From Solibacillus sp. FSL W7-1436 (GTDB lineage: Bacteria > Bacillota > Bacilli > Bacillales_A > Planococcaceae): a stretch of DNA of 64,000 nucleotides. The notes under the pieces were generated by a model. That model was not told the DNA's origin and did not search any database. It saw only the letters and a list, made by a program, of their open reading frames with translations. Below, one piece after another: positions 1 through 8,848 of the stretch; within the stretch, counting starts at the first letter, position 1, and each line of letters starts with the position of its first letter. Position numbers and translations under genes: made by a program. Location: positions 2,842,501-2,906,500 of the forward strand of contig NZ_JBBOWV010000001.1 of the NCBI RefSeq assembly GCF_038007305.1, written 5' to 3'.

Positions 1-381
1 TTTTTATCATTCATAAAAGCAATCGATCAGGAAATGATTACACATAAAGAGACAATAGATTTTAATCATTACTTCGAGCTCGATAAATCATTCGGACTCA
101 AAACGGAACCGATTAATTATAAAGGCGTTATCAATTATGCCTTTACGATGTTAAAGTTAGAATTATCTCATAGCAATAGCGGTAAAATCTATTTAATCTG
201 CAATGAATTACTATTTGACGATTTTCCTAATGAAGAAGATTGGATATCAGCCGTTACGCATTACAAAAAGCTGAAAAAGATTGAAATTGTCGTCATCTAT
301 ATGGGCGATAAAACGAAACTTCAGCAAATATGGTTCGCAGATAAAATACTGATACCAAAACAACTGGCTCAGTTTAAATAG
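1..381 (+). CDS. hypothetical protein, 5' end outside the window
   Basis: The frame is open from the first base of the window to the stop at 381. The first ATG, at 34, has no properly spaced ribosome binding site, so the gene probably starts upstream and this is its C-terminal part of about 126 residues. The visible part is a soluble, mixed alpha/beta sequence with a hydrophobic strand IVVIYMGD near the end. No family is recognised. It is followed at once by a strong bidirectional terminator. The frame is very likely coding; the function is unknown. Confidence 0.6.
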   Translation, partial: FLSFIKAIDQEMITHKETIDFNHYFELDKSFGLKTEPINYKGVINYAFTMLKLELSHSNSGKIYLICNELLFDDFPNEEDWISAVTHYKKLKKIEIVVIYMGDKTKLQQIWFADKILIPKQLAQFK

Positions 382-384
382 AAA

Positions 385-436
385 AAATAAACTCTAAATA
401 GTGCGGATTCATATCGCTCCTATTTAGAGTTTATTT
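385..436. terminator. bidirectional intrinsic terminator
   Basis: A perfect 16-bp inverted repeat (385-400 with 421-436, arm AAATAAACTCTAAATA) has a 20-nt loop and A/T runs on both sides. It lies between two convergent genes and can end transcription from either side. Confidence 0.85.
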
Positions 437-449
437 CATTTTATACAGT

Positions 450-1343
450 TTATTGTGTACTACTTGTTTTTAGCTTTTTGGCATTTTGTTCAGGAGCGAA
501 AACGGTGTACAAAATACTTCCGAAAATCAGGACGATTCCGAACACTTGCAATAAACTTGGTCGGAATGAAAGCAATACAGCATCCAATAATATCGCTACT
601 ACAGGATCGACAAATACGAGTACCGAAACGATGACAGTAGGAAGATCTCGGACACTGTCAAAAAATAAATAGTAGACAAATCCGGTATGAATTAAGCCTG
701 TACCAAGTATGTATAGCCAGTTTGTATTTGTTAAACCTTCAAATGCTGCAAAATCGCAAAATGGGAGCAACATTAAGATACCTACTATTGTTTGGATAAA
801 CGTAAGAGCATAGGATGACATACCGTGAATCGTTTTACTCGTAAACATTGTCAGTGCATAGCAGATAGCAGAAAGAAGCGCCCATATAAATCCTGAATTC
901 ATAAATTGGGAGACGCTTGTAAAGCTCTCAATACCGATAATAAGAATACTGCCGAAAAAGCAAATAATGGTTGCACAAATAGCTCCTATCCCCATTTTCT
1001 CCGCTAAAAATACCGAACCTAAAATTAATACAAAAATCGGGGCCAAATTGTAAATTGAAATGGCGATAGAAATCGACATAACTTCGAACGCTTTAAATAA
1101 AAACACCCAGTTTAATACAAGAAATACACCGCATACAACTGTTTTCATCACTTCGCTTTTATTCCAAACTTCAGTTTTATGACCGCCTGTAATAAACCAT
1201 AATCCGCCTAAAAAGAGTGTCGCACAAATACAGCGAACAAAAACGAGCTCTACTGCAGGCAAGCCGGTTTGCGTAGTAAAGAAACCGATAGAGCCGAAAA
1301 TAGCCATGGAAAGAGTAAGTTTAAGCATTGAGCGTGCATTCAT
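450..1343 (-). CDS. EamA/DMT-family transporter
   Basis: This 297-residue integral membrane protein has about ten hydrophobic helices arranged as two EamA repeats, the usual architecture and length of drug/metabolite transporters of the EamA (RhaT) family. The second half carries the typical GSILIIG and VDPVVAILLD-type segments. It should act in the cytoplasmic membrane as a metabolite exporter or importer; the substrate cannot be read from sequence. The C-terminus is short and polar. The ribosome binding site is weak (AGG about 9 nt before the ATG). It lies downstream of proA on the same strand, separated by a highly structured intergenic segment (1366-1513) that could control it. Family assignment is secure. 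Confidence 0.9.
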   Translation of the reverse strand: MNARSMLKLTLSMAIFGSIGFFTTQTGLPAVELVFVRCICATLFLGGLWFITGGHKTEVWNKSEVMKTVVCGVFLVLNWVFLFKAFEVMSISIAISIYNLAPIFVLILGSVFLAEKMGIGAICATIICFFGSILIIGIESFTSVSQFMNSGFIWALLSAICYALTMFTSKTIHGMSSYALTFIQTIVGILMLLPFCDFAAFEGLTNTNWLYILGTGLIHTGFVYYLFFDSVRDLPTVIVSVLVFVDPVVAILLDAVLLSFRPSLLQVFGIVLIFGSILYTVFAPEQNAKKLKTSSTQ

Positions 1344-1365
1344 TTGGTGAACCTGCTTTCTTTAT

Positions 1366-1513
1366 CCCGCAGTAACGGGTAGTAATTTTTCTGCCTTGAA
1401 TGCAAAGCGGCAGAGGCAAAACTCCCGCATTCAGATTGAAGCAGGGCGTAAAGGATAGGCGGGAGATTAACTATCCGTAAAAGCCCGATTCGTTTCACTT
1501 TAGAGAAAGTGGG
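1366..1513 (-). other. structured intergenic element, possible leader RNA or repeat
   Basis: The 172-nt gap between proA and the EamA gene is packed with complementary segments: CCCG/CGGG (1366-1369, 1376-1379), CTGCC/GGCAG (1391-1395, 1409-1413), GAATGC/GCATTC (1398-1403, 1427-1432), CTCCCGC/GCGGGAG (1422-1428, 1459-1465), GGATAG/CTATCC (1453-1458, 1471-1476) and CACTTT/AAAGTG (1496-1501, 1506-1511). Several of these overlap and so exclude one another, as expected for a switching RNA. It is also much richer in G+C than nearby spacers. It matches no riboswitch class I can recognise. It may instead be a dispersed repeat; only one copy is in this window. Confidence 0.5.
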
Positions 1514-1515
1514 TA

Positions 1516-2781
1516 TTATTCACGAATTTGACCGCTGCCGTAAATATAGTATTTCGTTGATGTTAGTGCTGGTAAACCCATCGGTCCGCGAGCATGAAGC
1601 TTTTGAGTTGAAATACCGATTTCAGCACCATATCCGAATTCAAAGCCATCCGTAAAGCGTGTCGATGCATTGTGATACACAGCTGCCGCATCAACCGAAT
1701 TTAAAAAGATTTCAGCGTTTTGCAGATTGTCGGTAATTATAGCTTCCGAATGATTTGTCCCGAACTGATTAATGTGATGCACCGCTTCCAATACATCTTC
1801 AACTACTTTTATGCTTAATGTCAGAGCCAAAAATTCTTCAGCGTAATGCTCTTCTGTTGCCTCAAATGCTTCTGGCAATACAGCACACACATTTTCGTCT
1901 CCATAGATTTTTATTCCAAGTTCATTCTGTAAGTAATGCAAAAGTTCTGCACCATGACTTTGGAAAAATTCCTGATGAATTAATAAACTCTCCGCAGCAT
2001 TGCATACGGATAAACGCTGTGTTTTCGCATTTTTTACAATGGATTTTGTCATCTCAAAATTAGCGGATTCGTCCAAATAAATATGGCAATTCCCGGCACC
2101 GGTTTCAAGTACGGGAACCGTCGATTCCCGTACGACTAAATCAATCAGTTTTTTCCCTCCGCGCGGAATTAGCACATCCAAATATTCCGTCAACGTAAAT
2201 AAAGATTTCGCTGTTTCACGGCTCGTATCTTCGATAAGCAAAACGGAATCTTTCGGGTAGTCGACAGCGTCCAATGCGCGGTGAATCGATGCAACGAGTG
2301 CTGTATTTGAGTATTTTGCAGATGAGCTGCCTCGTAAAAGAACCGCATTACCGGTTTTAATGGAAAGTGTTGCTGCATCAATCGTTACATTCGGACGTGC
2401 TTCATAGATCATGCCGATTACACCCAATGGTACTCGCTTTTTAGTAATTAGAAGACCATTTTCTTTCGTAATTTCTTCGATTACTTCACCGACAGGATCC
2501 TCTAATTCGATCAGCTGCATAATGGCATCGCTCATCGCTTGAATACGATTTTCATTCAGTAAAATGCGGTCCAATGTCGCTTGGTCGAGTCCATTAGTTT
2601 TTCCGTCAGTGATATCTTTATTATTTTCCATCAGCAATATGTCCATATCAGCAAGAAGTTGCTGCGCTATACTTTTTAAAGCTTCATTTTTTTCAGCTGT
2701 CGTTTTGATATTCGTTAAATAACTTGCTTTTTTTGCACGTTTACCTTTTTCAATCACTTCATTTGCAATTGTTTTTGTCAT
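1516..2781 (-). CDS. proA: gamma-glutamyl phosphate reductase (ProA)
   Basis: ProA catalyses the second step of proline synthesis from glutamate: NADPH-dependent reduction of gamma-glutamyl phosphate to glutamate-5-semialdehyde in the cytoplasm. The protein is of the aldehyde dehydrogenase superfamily and full length (421 residues from the chosen start). The segment [14 protein letters not shown] and the motif [10 protein letters not shown] near the C-terminus are characteristic, and the catalytic Cys lies in the [10 protein letters not shown] segment. The frame is open to 2811, but the ATG at 2781 is preceded by AAAGGGGG at good spacing and gives MTKTIANEV, so it is preferred. It is 14 nt downstream of proB in one operon under the proline T-box. 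Confidence 0.97.
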   Translation of the reverse strand: MTKTIANEVIEKGKRAKKASYLTNIKTTAEKNEALKSIAQQLLADMDILLMENNKDITDGKTNGLDQATLDRILLNENRIQAMSDAIMQLIELEDPVGEVIEEITKENGLLITKKRVPLGVIGMIYEARPNVTIDAATLSIKTGNAVLLRGSSSAKYSNTALVASIHRALDAVDYPKDSVLLIEDTSRETAKSLFTLTEYLDVLIPRGGKKLIDLVVRESTVPVLETGAGNCHIYLDESANFEMTKSIVKNAKTQRLSVCNAAESLLIHQEFFQSHGAELLHYLQNELGIKIYGDENVCAVLPEAFEATEEHYAEEFLALTLSIKVVEDVLEAVHHINQFGTNHSEAIITDNLQNAEIFLNSVDAAAVYHNASTRFTDGFEFGYGAEIGISTQKLHARGPMGLPALTSTKYYIYGSGQIRE

Positions 2782-2795
2782 TAAAATAACCCCCT

Positions 2796-3878
2796 TTAAA
2801 TTTTGACCCATTGATTTCTGTGTATGACTTCAATCGGATAATGCATGAGCTCTGTTGTCCGTTTTCCCATCGCATGCTCCAGTTCAGCGGAAGAGTAAAG
2901 AATTTCTCCACGACCGATGCATGTATGTCGGTCAAAGACTTCCACAACATCACCTTTTTCAAAATGTCCTTCATAGGCATAGACACCGGCTGGCAGTAAA
3001 CTTTTTCCGCCATACTGCAATGCTTGGACCGCACCCTCATCAATAAAAATCTTTCCGGAAGATTTTGAAAGCTGGACCCACTGTTTATTTGTAGGTACGT
3101 ACTTTTCATTGCGTTCAAAATACGTTCCGTCACCTTTGTTTTCAAGGATTTCGGTTAATTTTGTATGACCGGATCCTGTGCCGATAAATACTTCCACCCC
3201 TGTATTGATCGCATAATTGGATGCAGCCAGCTTTGACTGCATGCCTCCGGTTCCGACTTTTGAACCTGATCCTGTAGCAAATAAAAGCATTTCTTCTGTA
3301 ATTTTTTCTATGCGGTCAATTCGGACGGCATCTGCATTTGTTAATGGGTTTGCCGTATATAGCCCGTTGACATCTGTTAAAATGATTAACTGGTCTGCAT
3401 GAACAAGACCACTAACTAATGCGGACAGCATGTCATTGTCTCCAAAAGTTAATTCAGCGACAGATACAGTGTCATTTTCATTGATAATCGGGATGATTGA
3501 ACGCTCCAATAGCTCTGTTAATGTTTCGTATGCATTTCTGTAGCGTTGTTTATCGTTGAAATCAGAGCGAGTCAGTAATATTTGGGCGGACGTCTCATTA
3601 TATTTGGCAAATTCATCTGCATACGCTTGTATTAATATACTTTGACCAACTGCAGCGGCCGCTTGTTTTCCTTTTAGCGTAATCGGTCGAGAAGGATAGC
3701 CGAGCTTTCGGAAACCTGCTGCTACTGCGCCAGAAGATACTAAAATAACTTCATGACCTGCTTGTTTCAATGTAGCAATGGCAGCAACATGATCATGAAA
3801 TTTTTCATGATCAAGCTCACCTTTATTATTCGTTAAAGAACTGCTTCCGATTTTTATTACAACACGTTTTCTTTCCAC
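2796..3878 (-). CDS. proB: glutamate 5-kinase (ProB)
   Basis: ProB phosphorylates glutamate with ATP, the committed and usually feedback-inhibited first step of proline synthesis. The 360-residue protein has an N-terminal amino acid kinase domain ([11 protein letters not shown] start, then segments such as [10 protein letters not shown] and [11 protein letters not shown]) and a C-terminal PUA domain starting around residue 270. The frame extends to 3950, but the GTG at 3878 follows GAGGAGG at ideal spacing and gives the conserved [11 protein letters not shown] start. The extra upstream codons fall in the T-box leader. It is co-transcribed with proA. Confidence 0.97.
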   Translation of the reverse strand: MERKRVVIKIGSSSLTNNKGELDHEKFHDHVAAIATLKQAGHEVILVSSGAVAAGFRKLGYPSRPITLKGKQAAAAVGQSILIQAYADEFAKYNETSAQILLTRSDFNDKQRYRNAYETLTELLERSIIPIINENDTVSVAELTFGDNDMLSALVSGLVHADQLIILTDVNGLYTANPLTNADAVRIDRIEKITEEMLLFATGSGSKVGTGGMQSKLAASNYAINTGVEVFIGTGSGHTKLTEILENKGDGTYFERNEKYVPTNKQWVQLSKSSGKIFIDEGAVQALQYGGKSLLPAGVYAYEGHFEKGDVVEVFDRHTCIGRGEILYSSAELEHAMGKRTTELMHYPIEVIHRNQWVKI

Positions 3879-3932
3879 CCGAAATCCTCCTCGATAAAAA
3901 TAATATAAAAAATATTTAGAGACTTTAATACA

Positions 3933-4160
3933 TAAAAAAGCACATTTCAATCCTATCGATTAGGACGAAATGTGCTGTTTCCGTGGTACCACCTAAATTG
4001 AATGCCAATACTTGCATTCCACTTTATCTCATAACGCTGAGTCCGCGCCTATTTTTGTAGGAGCTGTTGAAGCAGGTTCGGCAGGTTTTACTATGCCATT
4101 CTTTCAGCCTGTGGAATGTGCTCTCTTGTTTAGCCAATTGCTGCGTACTCGTCTTCAATA
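3933..4160 (-). promoter_or_regulatory. T-box leader for proBA, proline type
   Basis: On the minus strand the T-box sequence GGTGGTACCACGG is at 3993-3981. It is followed by a terminator hairpin (3976-3938) and a T run, and then by the proB ribosome binding site. Upstream, stem I contains the typical AAGACGAG start (about 4156), an AGAGAG bulge, and a specifier loop reading GAA-CCU-GC with the proline codon CCU at 4076-4074. Uncharged tRNA-Pro should stabilise the antiterminator and switch on proBA. A TTGACA-like -35 is at 4208-4203, but I could not place a convincing -10. Confidence 0.93.
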
Positions 4161-4414
4161 TGCCTTTATATTTTCTAATAGCATGCATGATAGCGCATTT
4201 TTTGTCAATATCATTAAGTCTGATTTATTTGAAAACTATGCGAAATTCTCCTTTTTGGACCGATTTAATGCATAAAAATGTGAATTTTGCGACTGTTTTT
4301 TATGCAAAAGTAATTTTTTATGACAAATCCGTACTTTGTTTCATTTTCAAATATTTTCTAAATTTGCAGTACCTAGGAATAATCAGTTGTGCACAGCTTA
4401 AAGGATTTGGGAAT

Positions 4415-4891
4415 ATGCAGGATGTAGAACAACTTATTATTGAAAATGAAACATTAATTAAAAAAGTCATCTATAAACTGAAAATATATCGGGATCTTGA
4501 TGAATATATGCAAGTAGGGAGGATTGCTTTATGGCAGGCATTACTGAAATTCGATGATACGAAAGGGGACTTTGCAATGTTTGCTTATATGAATATAAAA
4601 TATGCTATTATTCGGGCACTTACTAAAGCGAATGACGTATCTGTACATGAACTGGCGGTAGAAGATGATATAATTACCGTTAATACGCCACAATACAATT
4701 TGGTTACATCAAGTCTGGAGTGGCCCGAATGGTTTGAGGAATTAAATGAAGATGAGCAATTTCTGCTCATCGCTTTATATGAAAAAGAGCTTTCTTTAAA
4801 GGAAATTGCCGACAAGTATAAGCTGAGTTATGAAACAATCAAGAAAAGACGTCAGCGATTATTGTCTAAGATAAGGGGTTTGTTAATATAG
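4415..4891 (+). CDS. sigma-70 family RNA polymerase sigma factor, small
   Basis: This is a 158-residue protein with a sigma region 2-like N-terminal half (DLDEYMQVGRIALWQAL, then FAMFAYMNIKYAIIRAL) and a C-terminal region 4 helix-turn-helix (LSLKEIADKYKLSYETIKKR). It is the size of ECF or competence/toxin-type alternative sigma factors and should direct RNA polymerase to a small regulon. The frame is open to 4067, but the extra N-terminal part reads through the T-box and is not protein-like; the ATG at 4415 has an AAAGGA upstream and begins the sigma domain. No anti-sigma factor gene is adjacent. It is divergent from proBA. The subfamily is not identified. Confidence 0.8.
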   Translation: MQDVEQLIIENETLIKKVIYKLKIYRDLDEYMQVGRIALWQALLKFDDTKGDFAMFAYMNIKYAIIRALTKANDVSVHELAVEDDIITVNTPQYNLVTSSLEWPEWFEELNEDEQFLLIALYEKELSLKEIADKYKLSYETIKKRRQRLLSKIRGLLI

Positions 4892-4908
4892 ATATTTTGG
4901 GGATAAAA

Positions 4909-4937
4909 AAAGTGGAAGCTTATGAAGTTTCCACTTT
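4909..4937. terminator. bidirectional terminator
   Basis: The repeat AAAGTGGAA/TTCCACTTT (4909-4917, 4929-4937) is flanked by an A run on the left and an AT-rich segment on the right. It lies between the convergent sigma factor gene and the small membrane-anchored protein gene. Confidence 0.75.
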
Positions 4938-4943
4938 AATATT

Positions 4944-5336
4944 TTATTGAATTGTCTTCAAAAACTCTGTACGCTGCTCTTCGGATTGCTGTTCACCATT
5001 AACAAGCATTGCCCCAATACGGTAATCTGCTTGTCCTTTTTCAACAACATACTGCAAATTAACGGGCTGTACTTTGTTGTCAATTTTACATTCACCTTTA
5101 AATTCCACAACATGTTCCATCATTTTTGTCTGGAAATATTCCCAGCGGCTTTCTTCACAATAGTTTTTGAGGGCTTTTTCAATTGTCATATCACTATTTT
5201 CCATAACGGGTGTGGCATGAATATATGTAATGTAGTCATTATCTGTTACGGCTTTTTGTGGACCGAAAAAGTAGAAAAATACACCAATTACCCCGATTGG
5301 TATAATCCAAAATATCGTCCTCTTTCTTTTCTCCAT
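4944..5336 (-). CDS. membrane-anchored extracytoplasmic protein, unknown
   Basis: The 130-residue protein starts with a basic cluster (MEKRKR) and one hydrophobic helix (residues 8-25), so it is probably a signal-anchored protein with the rest outside the membrane. Two cysteines (in NYCEESRW and GECKIDN) could form a disulfide. The outer part looks like a small beta-rich domain. A GGGGGA ribosome binding site precedes the ATG. No family is recognised; it is a plausible single-gene unit with its own terminator. Confidence 0.7.
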   Translation of the reverse strand: MEKRKRTIFWIIPIGVIGVFFYFFGPQKAVTDNDYITYIHATPVMENSDMTIEKALKNYCEESRWEYFQTKMMEHVVEFKGECKIDNKVQPVNLQYVVEKGQADYRIGAMLVNGEQQSEEQRTEFLKTIQ

Positions 5337-5535
5337 TAAATTAATCCCCCTTTTTATATTATTAGTATACCATTGGAATGTTAATATTTTCTACATTGGG
5401 ATAATAATTATCTCGAAATGGCAAAGCTGTTCCTCTCAATTACTATTGATGAACTAAAGAGGATTAATACGACCATTATAGAATATAAACGATTAAGTCT
5501 GGTTTAAAGTTATCAATGAAAGGCTGGAGAGTTAA

Positions 5536-5814
5536 ATGAAGAAAACTCTTGTTATAGGTAACGTAATTGTGAGTGGAATTGTTGTTTTATTGATTTCCAG
5601 GTTCTTTGCAGGAGGCGCATTGGGAGAAGCGGATTCAATAACTCCTGAATTCTTTTTTATAATACCGTTATGGATTTTTAGTGTATTTATTATGTGTCGT
5701 GCTGTTTCTATAAAGAAAGTAAAAAACACTTCCTATTTGAAAATTATAATAAGCAATATTTTGCTTTGGCTAATGATTCCAATAGGATTAACCATCACAT
5801 TTTTAATAATATGA
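5536..5814 (+). CDS. small integral membrane protein
   Basis: This 92-residue protein has three predicted membrane helices (about residues 5-22, 38-55 and 69-92). A CTGGAGAG ribosome binding site precedes the ATG. It sits 13 nt before a lipoprotein gene, so the two are probably co-transcribed and may work together at the membrane. No known family is recognised. Confidence 0.7.
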   Translation: MKKTLVIGNVIVSGIVVLLISRFFAGGALGEADSITPEFFFIIPLWIFSVFIMCRAVSIKKVKNTSYLKIIISNILLWLMIPIGLTITFLII

Positions 5815-5827
5815 AAGAGGTGTTGTA

Positions 5828-6190
5828 TTGAAACGGGTTAGTTCGAAAATAGGAATTTTAATTTTGTTCAGTATTATTCTATTATCTGCCTGCATACAAA
5901 AAGACTATACGTTTTTTGGTGAAAGTGAAAATTGGAGAGTCCAATATACAGTGACAGATGATAGTGGCTGCAATTCAACTAAAGGCTATATAAAATACCT
6001 GGGTAATGATCCGATGCCGGAGCAGTTGGAGTTTAGTGTGGATAATACAGAAGGAGCTTCCGTCTCTTTAGATGAAAATGGCATGTTTTTTCTGCCATAT
6101 GGCTGTTCGAATGCAACGGAAGGGTCTGAACTTAAAGCAAAAATCAAGTGGAACAATCAATCGGAGACAATCCAGTTACCTTTAAAATAA
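5828..6190 (+). CDS. putative lipoprotein
   Basis: The TTG start at 5828 follows GAAAGAGGTG. The N-terminus is a lipoprotein signal peptide with lipobox LLSAC (Cys at about residue 22), so the mature protein should be diacylglyceryl-linked on the outer face of the membrane. The mature part (about 99 residues) is rich in charged residues and looks beta-stranded, with two more Cys (in DSGCNST and YGCSNAT) that may form a disulfide. It resembles small lipoproteins of unknown function in Bacillales. It is likely in an operon with the preceding membrane protein. Confidence 0.75.
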   Translation: MKRVSSKIGILILFSIILLSACIQKDYTFFGESENWRVQYTVTDDSGCNSTKGYIKYLGNDPMPEQLEFSVDNTEGASVSLDENGMFFLPYGCSNATEGSELKAKIKWNNQSETIQLPLK

Positions 6191-6230
6191 TAGATTAATA
6201 AATGAATTTTTTAATATTGGCATAGAAATT

Positions 6231-6267
6231 CACCCCGAAAGTTAACAACCGACCTAACTTTCGGGGT
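6231..6267. terminator. bidirectional terminator
   Basis: The perfect 14-bp arms CACCCCGAAAGTTA (6231-6244) and TAACTTTCGGGGTG (6254-6267) form a stem between the lipoprotein gene and the convergent topB gene. Confidence 0.85.
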
Positions 6268-6289
6268 GCTATCTTTTATATGAAGTTGA

Positions 6290-8464
6290 TTACTTTGTAT
6301 TCGTAAACTTGAAGCTTGTCTTTCGCTCCTTCTCATCCCAAACGAGGTGGGCGTTGAAGACTTTTCCGCCTTTTTTAAATCCTTTGATCAGGTCTGTTTC
6401 ACCGGCAGCTAATAATTTCTTCAGATTCGTTTGCGTTATTGTTTTTCCGAGTATTTTCTTGGAAACCGAGAATTTACAGCTGGCTTTTTTATAATTCGAA
6501 CAGCCGTAAAAAGTACCGTGGTCAACAATGGATCCATCGCAAAGCATGCATTTCCCGACAACTGTTTTTTCCTTCTTATACTTTTTCGTATAGGGGTTGT
6601 TTTCGGAGATTTTCTCCACATCGTTTTGATTGAATGCCCAAACTTTTTCCCGTTCGCCGGCATCTGCGATCAATTTATCGGCCAGTTTTTTTACCTGTTC
6701 CATAAATACTTGAGGAGAGGCGTTTCCTTCCCCGATTTCATTAAGGCGTTGCTCCCATTTCGCTGTCATGGATGCGGAAGTCAAAATGCTTTCACCTAGT
6801 GCCTCAATGAGCAGCATTCCTTTCGTCGTTGCAAATACCTGGTTTTTCCTCACTTCGATATAGTTCCGGTCTTTCAGTGTACCGATAATTCCGGCGCGTG
6901 TAGCTTCCGTCCCTAATCCTTCTGTTTTCGATAAAACCTTCTCTAGTTCCGCATCTTCCAAATGTTTGCCTGCTGTTTTCATGACTGTAATGAGATTACC
7001 TTCCGAATAGCGGTTTGGCGGCTGAGTTTCACCTTTCTTTACATTCGCTTTTACAACTGTTCCTTGCTCATTTTCCTGTAGAAGGGGGAGCAGTTCATCT
7101 TTGTCGGCACTATCTTTTGAATGATGAATCACTTTGCGCCAACCTTCCTCCAGCAGCACTTTCCCTTTGGAAATGAACTCCGCGCGCTGATCGACAAGCG
7201 AGTGAATGGTTGTATAGGAGAATACGGCATTATGATAATGGGCCGCAATCACTTGCCTTGCGACTAAATCATAAATTTTCGCTTCCTCGGTACTGAGTTT
7301 TGCCATATCCGGAACTTGTTCTGTAATAATAATGGCATGGTGATCGGTTACCTTTTTTTCATTTACAAACCTTCTGTTGTTCAGAAGGGAAGTTGTCGGC
7401 GGGGGCAGCAGATTTTTATATTGATCCAGTTTGCTTAACTGCCCAAGAATCCCCGGTAATGTTTTTGCTTCCTCGTTCGTCAAAAATTGAGAATCCGATC
7501 TTGGATAGGAAACGACACCTTTCAAATAAAGCTTCTGTAAAATATCAAGCGTCATTTGCGGGGAAAATTTAAACGCTTTATTGGCTGTTGCCTGCAGCGC
7601 AGACAGATTGAACAGGAGGGGTGGTGCATATTCCTTTTTTTCATTTTTGATATTTGTAATTTCCACATTTTTATTAATGCAGAAATTGGCTGCAGCAATT
7701 GCCTGACGTTCCTCCAGAAGCCTTGTCACACTGTTTTTATGCCATTTCGCTTTCAGGATCTTGCCGTTAAAATTAAATTCCGCTTCGACTTCCCAAAACG
7801 GCTGAGGTTTGAAGTTCGCAATCTCATGCTCCCGTTTTACGATAAGTGCCAATGTCGGTGTCTGTACTCTTCCAATGGAGAAAACATCTTTTACCCCATT
7901 ACGTTTAAGGAGCACCGTGTATAATCTGGAAGTATTAATGCCAATCAGCCAGTCGGCACAGGAGCGGCTTAATGCTTCGAAATAAATATTGCGCGTTTTT
8001 TCTTCCGGCAATAAATTCGCAAATCCGTTTTTTACCGCATTTTCCGTTAAGGAAGATATCCATAATCGCTTCATCGGTTTATTCACAGCGCATACTTTTA
8101 AAATGGTACGTATAATGAGTTCGCCTTCGCGCCCTGCATCCCCGCCAATGATAACTTCCCGAATATCCGGTCTTTTCACAAGTGTTTTTATAATATTGAA
8201 CTGCTTATATTTTGATTTTGTTACTTTATATTCGAAACGGTCCGGAATAATCGGCAATGTTTCCAACGTCCATTTTTTCCAGGAAGCGTTGTATTCTTCC
8301 GGGGCCTTCAATTCACAAAGGTGACCGATCGCCCATGTAATGAGGGCTCCTTCCGGAAAGTATGTGTTAGGCTTCACTTCAAAATAACCAGCCTTTTTAG
8401 TAAATGAAAATGGGGCAGCCAATTTTGCTGCCTGATCTGGTTTTTCTGCAATTACTATTTTCAT
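6290..8464 (-). CDS. topB: DNA topoisomerase III (TopB)
   Basis: This type IA topoisomerase of 724 residues relaxes negative supercoils and decatenates DNA through a single-strand break. The N-terminal Toprim domain starts MKIVIAEKPDQAAKLA and has the acidic motif GGDAGREGE (residues 107-115). The catalytic tyrosine is in VVSYPRSDS (about Tyr320). The ATRAGII segment of the catalytic core is present, and a C-terminal Cys4 zinc-finger region begins at CMLCDGS. The length matches Bacillus TopB. The ATG is preceded by TAGGAGACG. It is a single gene facing away from the aspartokinase gene. Confidence 0.96.
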   Translation of the reverse strand: MKIVIAEKPDQAAKLAAPFSFTKKAGYFEVKPNTYFPEGALITWAIGHLCELKAPEEYNASWKKWTLETLPIIPDRFEYKVTKSKYKQFNIIKTLVKRPDIREVIIGGDAGREGELIIRTILKVCAVNKPMKRLWISSLTENAVKNGFANLLPEEKTRNIYFEALSRSCADWLIGINTSRLYTVLLKRNGVKDVFSIGRVQTPTLALIVKREHEIANFKPQPFWEVEAEFNFNGKILKAKWHKNSVTRLLEERQAIAAANFCINKNVEITNIKNEKKEYAPPLLFNLSALQATANKAFKFSPQMTLDILQKLYLKGVVSYPRSDSQFLTNEEAKTLPGILGQLSKLDQYKNLLPPPTTSLLNNRRFVNEKKVTDHHAIIITEQVPDMAKLSTEEAKIYDLVARQVIAAHYHNAVFSYTTIHSLVDQRAEFISKGKVLLEEGWRKVIHHSKDSADKDELLPLLQENEQGTVVKANVKKGETQPPNRYSEGNLITVMKTAGKHLEDAELEKVLSKTEGLGTEATRAGIIGTLKDRNYIEVRKNQVFATTKGMLLIEALGESILTSASMTAKWEQRLNEIGEGNASPQVFMEQVKKLADKLIADAGEREKVWAFNQNDVEKISENNPYTKKYKKEKTVVGKCMLCDGSIVDHGTFYGCSNYKKASCKFSVSKKILGKTITQTNLKKLLAAGETDLIKGFKKGGKVFNAHLVWDEKERKTSFKFTNTK

Positions 8465-8848
8465 ATATCCGTCTCCTACTAATAATAATTACAACTCCTA
8501 ATGTAATAATTATAGAGTAATTTACAGCAGAATGGGGGAACAAACATTTTTCATAGCTATGGATTAACAGATAGGTGGTTTCCCTATTTGGTCACTTCAT
8601 TTGCCTAACAGTGGACAATTATTTTTTTATTGTAAAAATGTTATAAATTTGAACAAATAAATATCATTTTTTATAAAAATCTCATATAATATATTGACAA
8701 AATGACGAATTATTCGTATTTTGACTAAATAGATTAATGAATTTACTGAATAGTCTTGACTGAAATGGGATAAATTTGTACACTGTGTAAAGTCAAATGT
8801 TTTTTCGGTGAGTACAAATATCAATTTTGAGAGTAAGGATATGATGAG
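8465..8848. other. intergenic region between topB and aspartokinase
   Basis: This 384-nt AT-rich spacer separates two divergent genes. It holds the topB upstream region and a good sigma-A promoter (8756-8784) for the aspartokinase gene. I looked for a lysine riboswitch or other structured leader and saw none; no ORF with a ribosome binding site is present. Confidence 0.6.
8756..8784 (+). promoter_or_regulatory. sigma-A promoter for aspartokinase
   Basis: TTGACT (8756-8761), a 17-nt spacer and TACACT (8779-8784) make a good vegetative promoter about 65 nt upstream of the aspartokinase start. Confidence 0.6.

Noticed and set aside
2759-3145. Minus-strand ORF overlapping the proBA junction
   Set aside because: It is out of frame with both well-supported genes proB and proA and has no independent start signal.
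4067-4414. N-terminal extension of the sigma factor frame
   Set aside because: It runs through the complement of the T-box, has no ribosome binding site and no protein-like conservation.
8465-8848. Lysine riboswitch upstream of aspartokinase
   Set aside because: The leader downstream of the promoter is only about 60 nt and AT-rich, with no lysine-riboswitch core.
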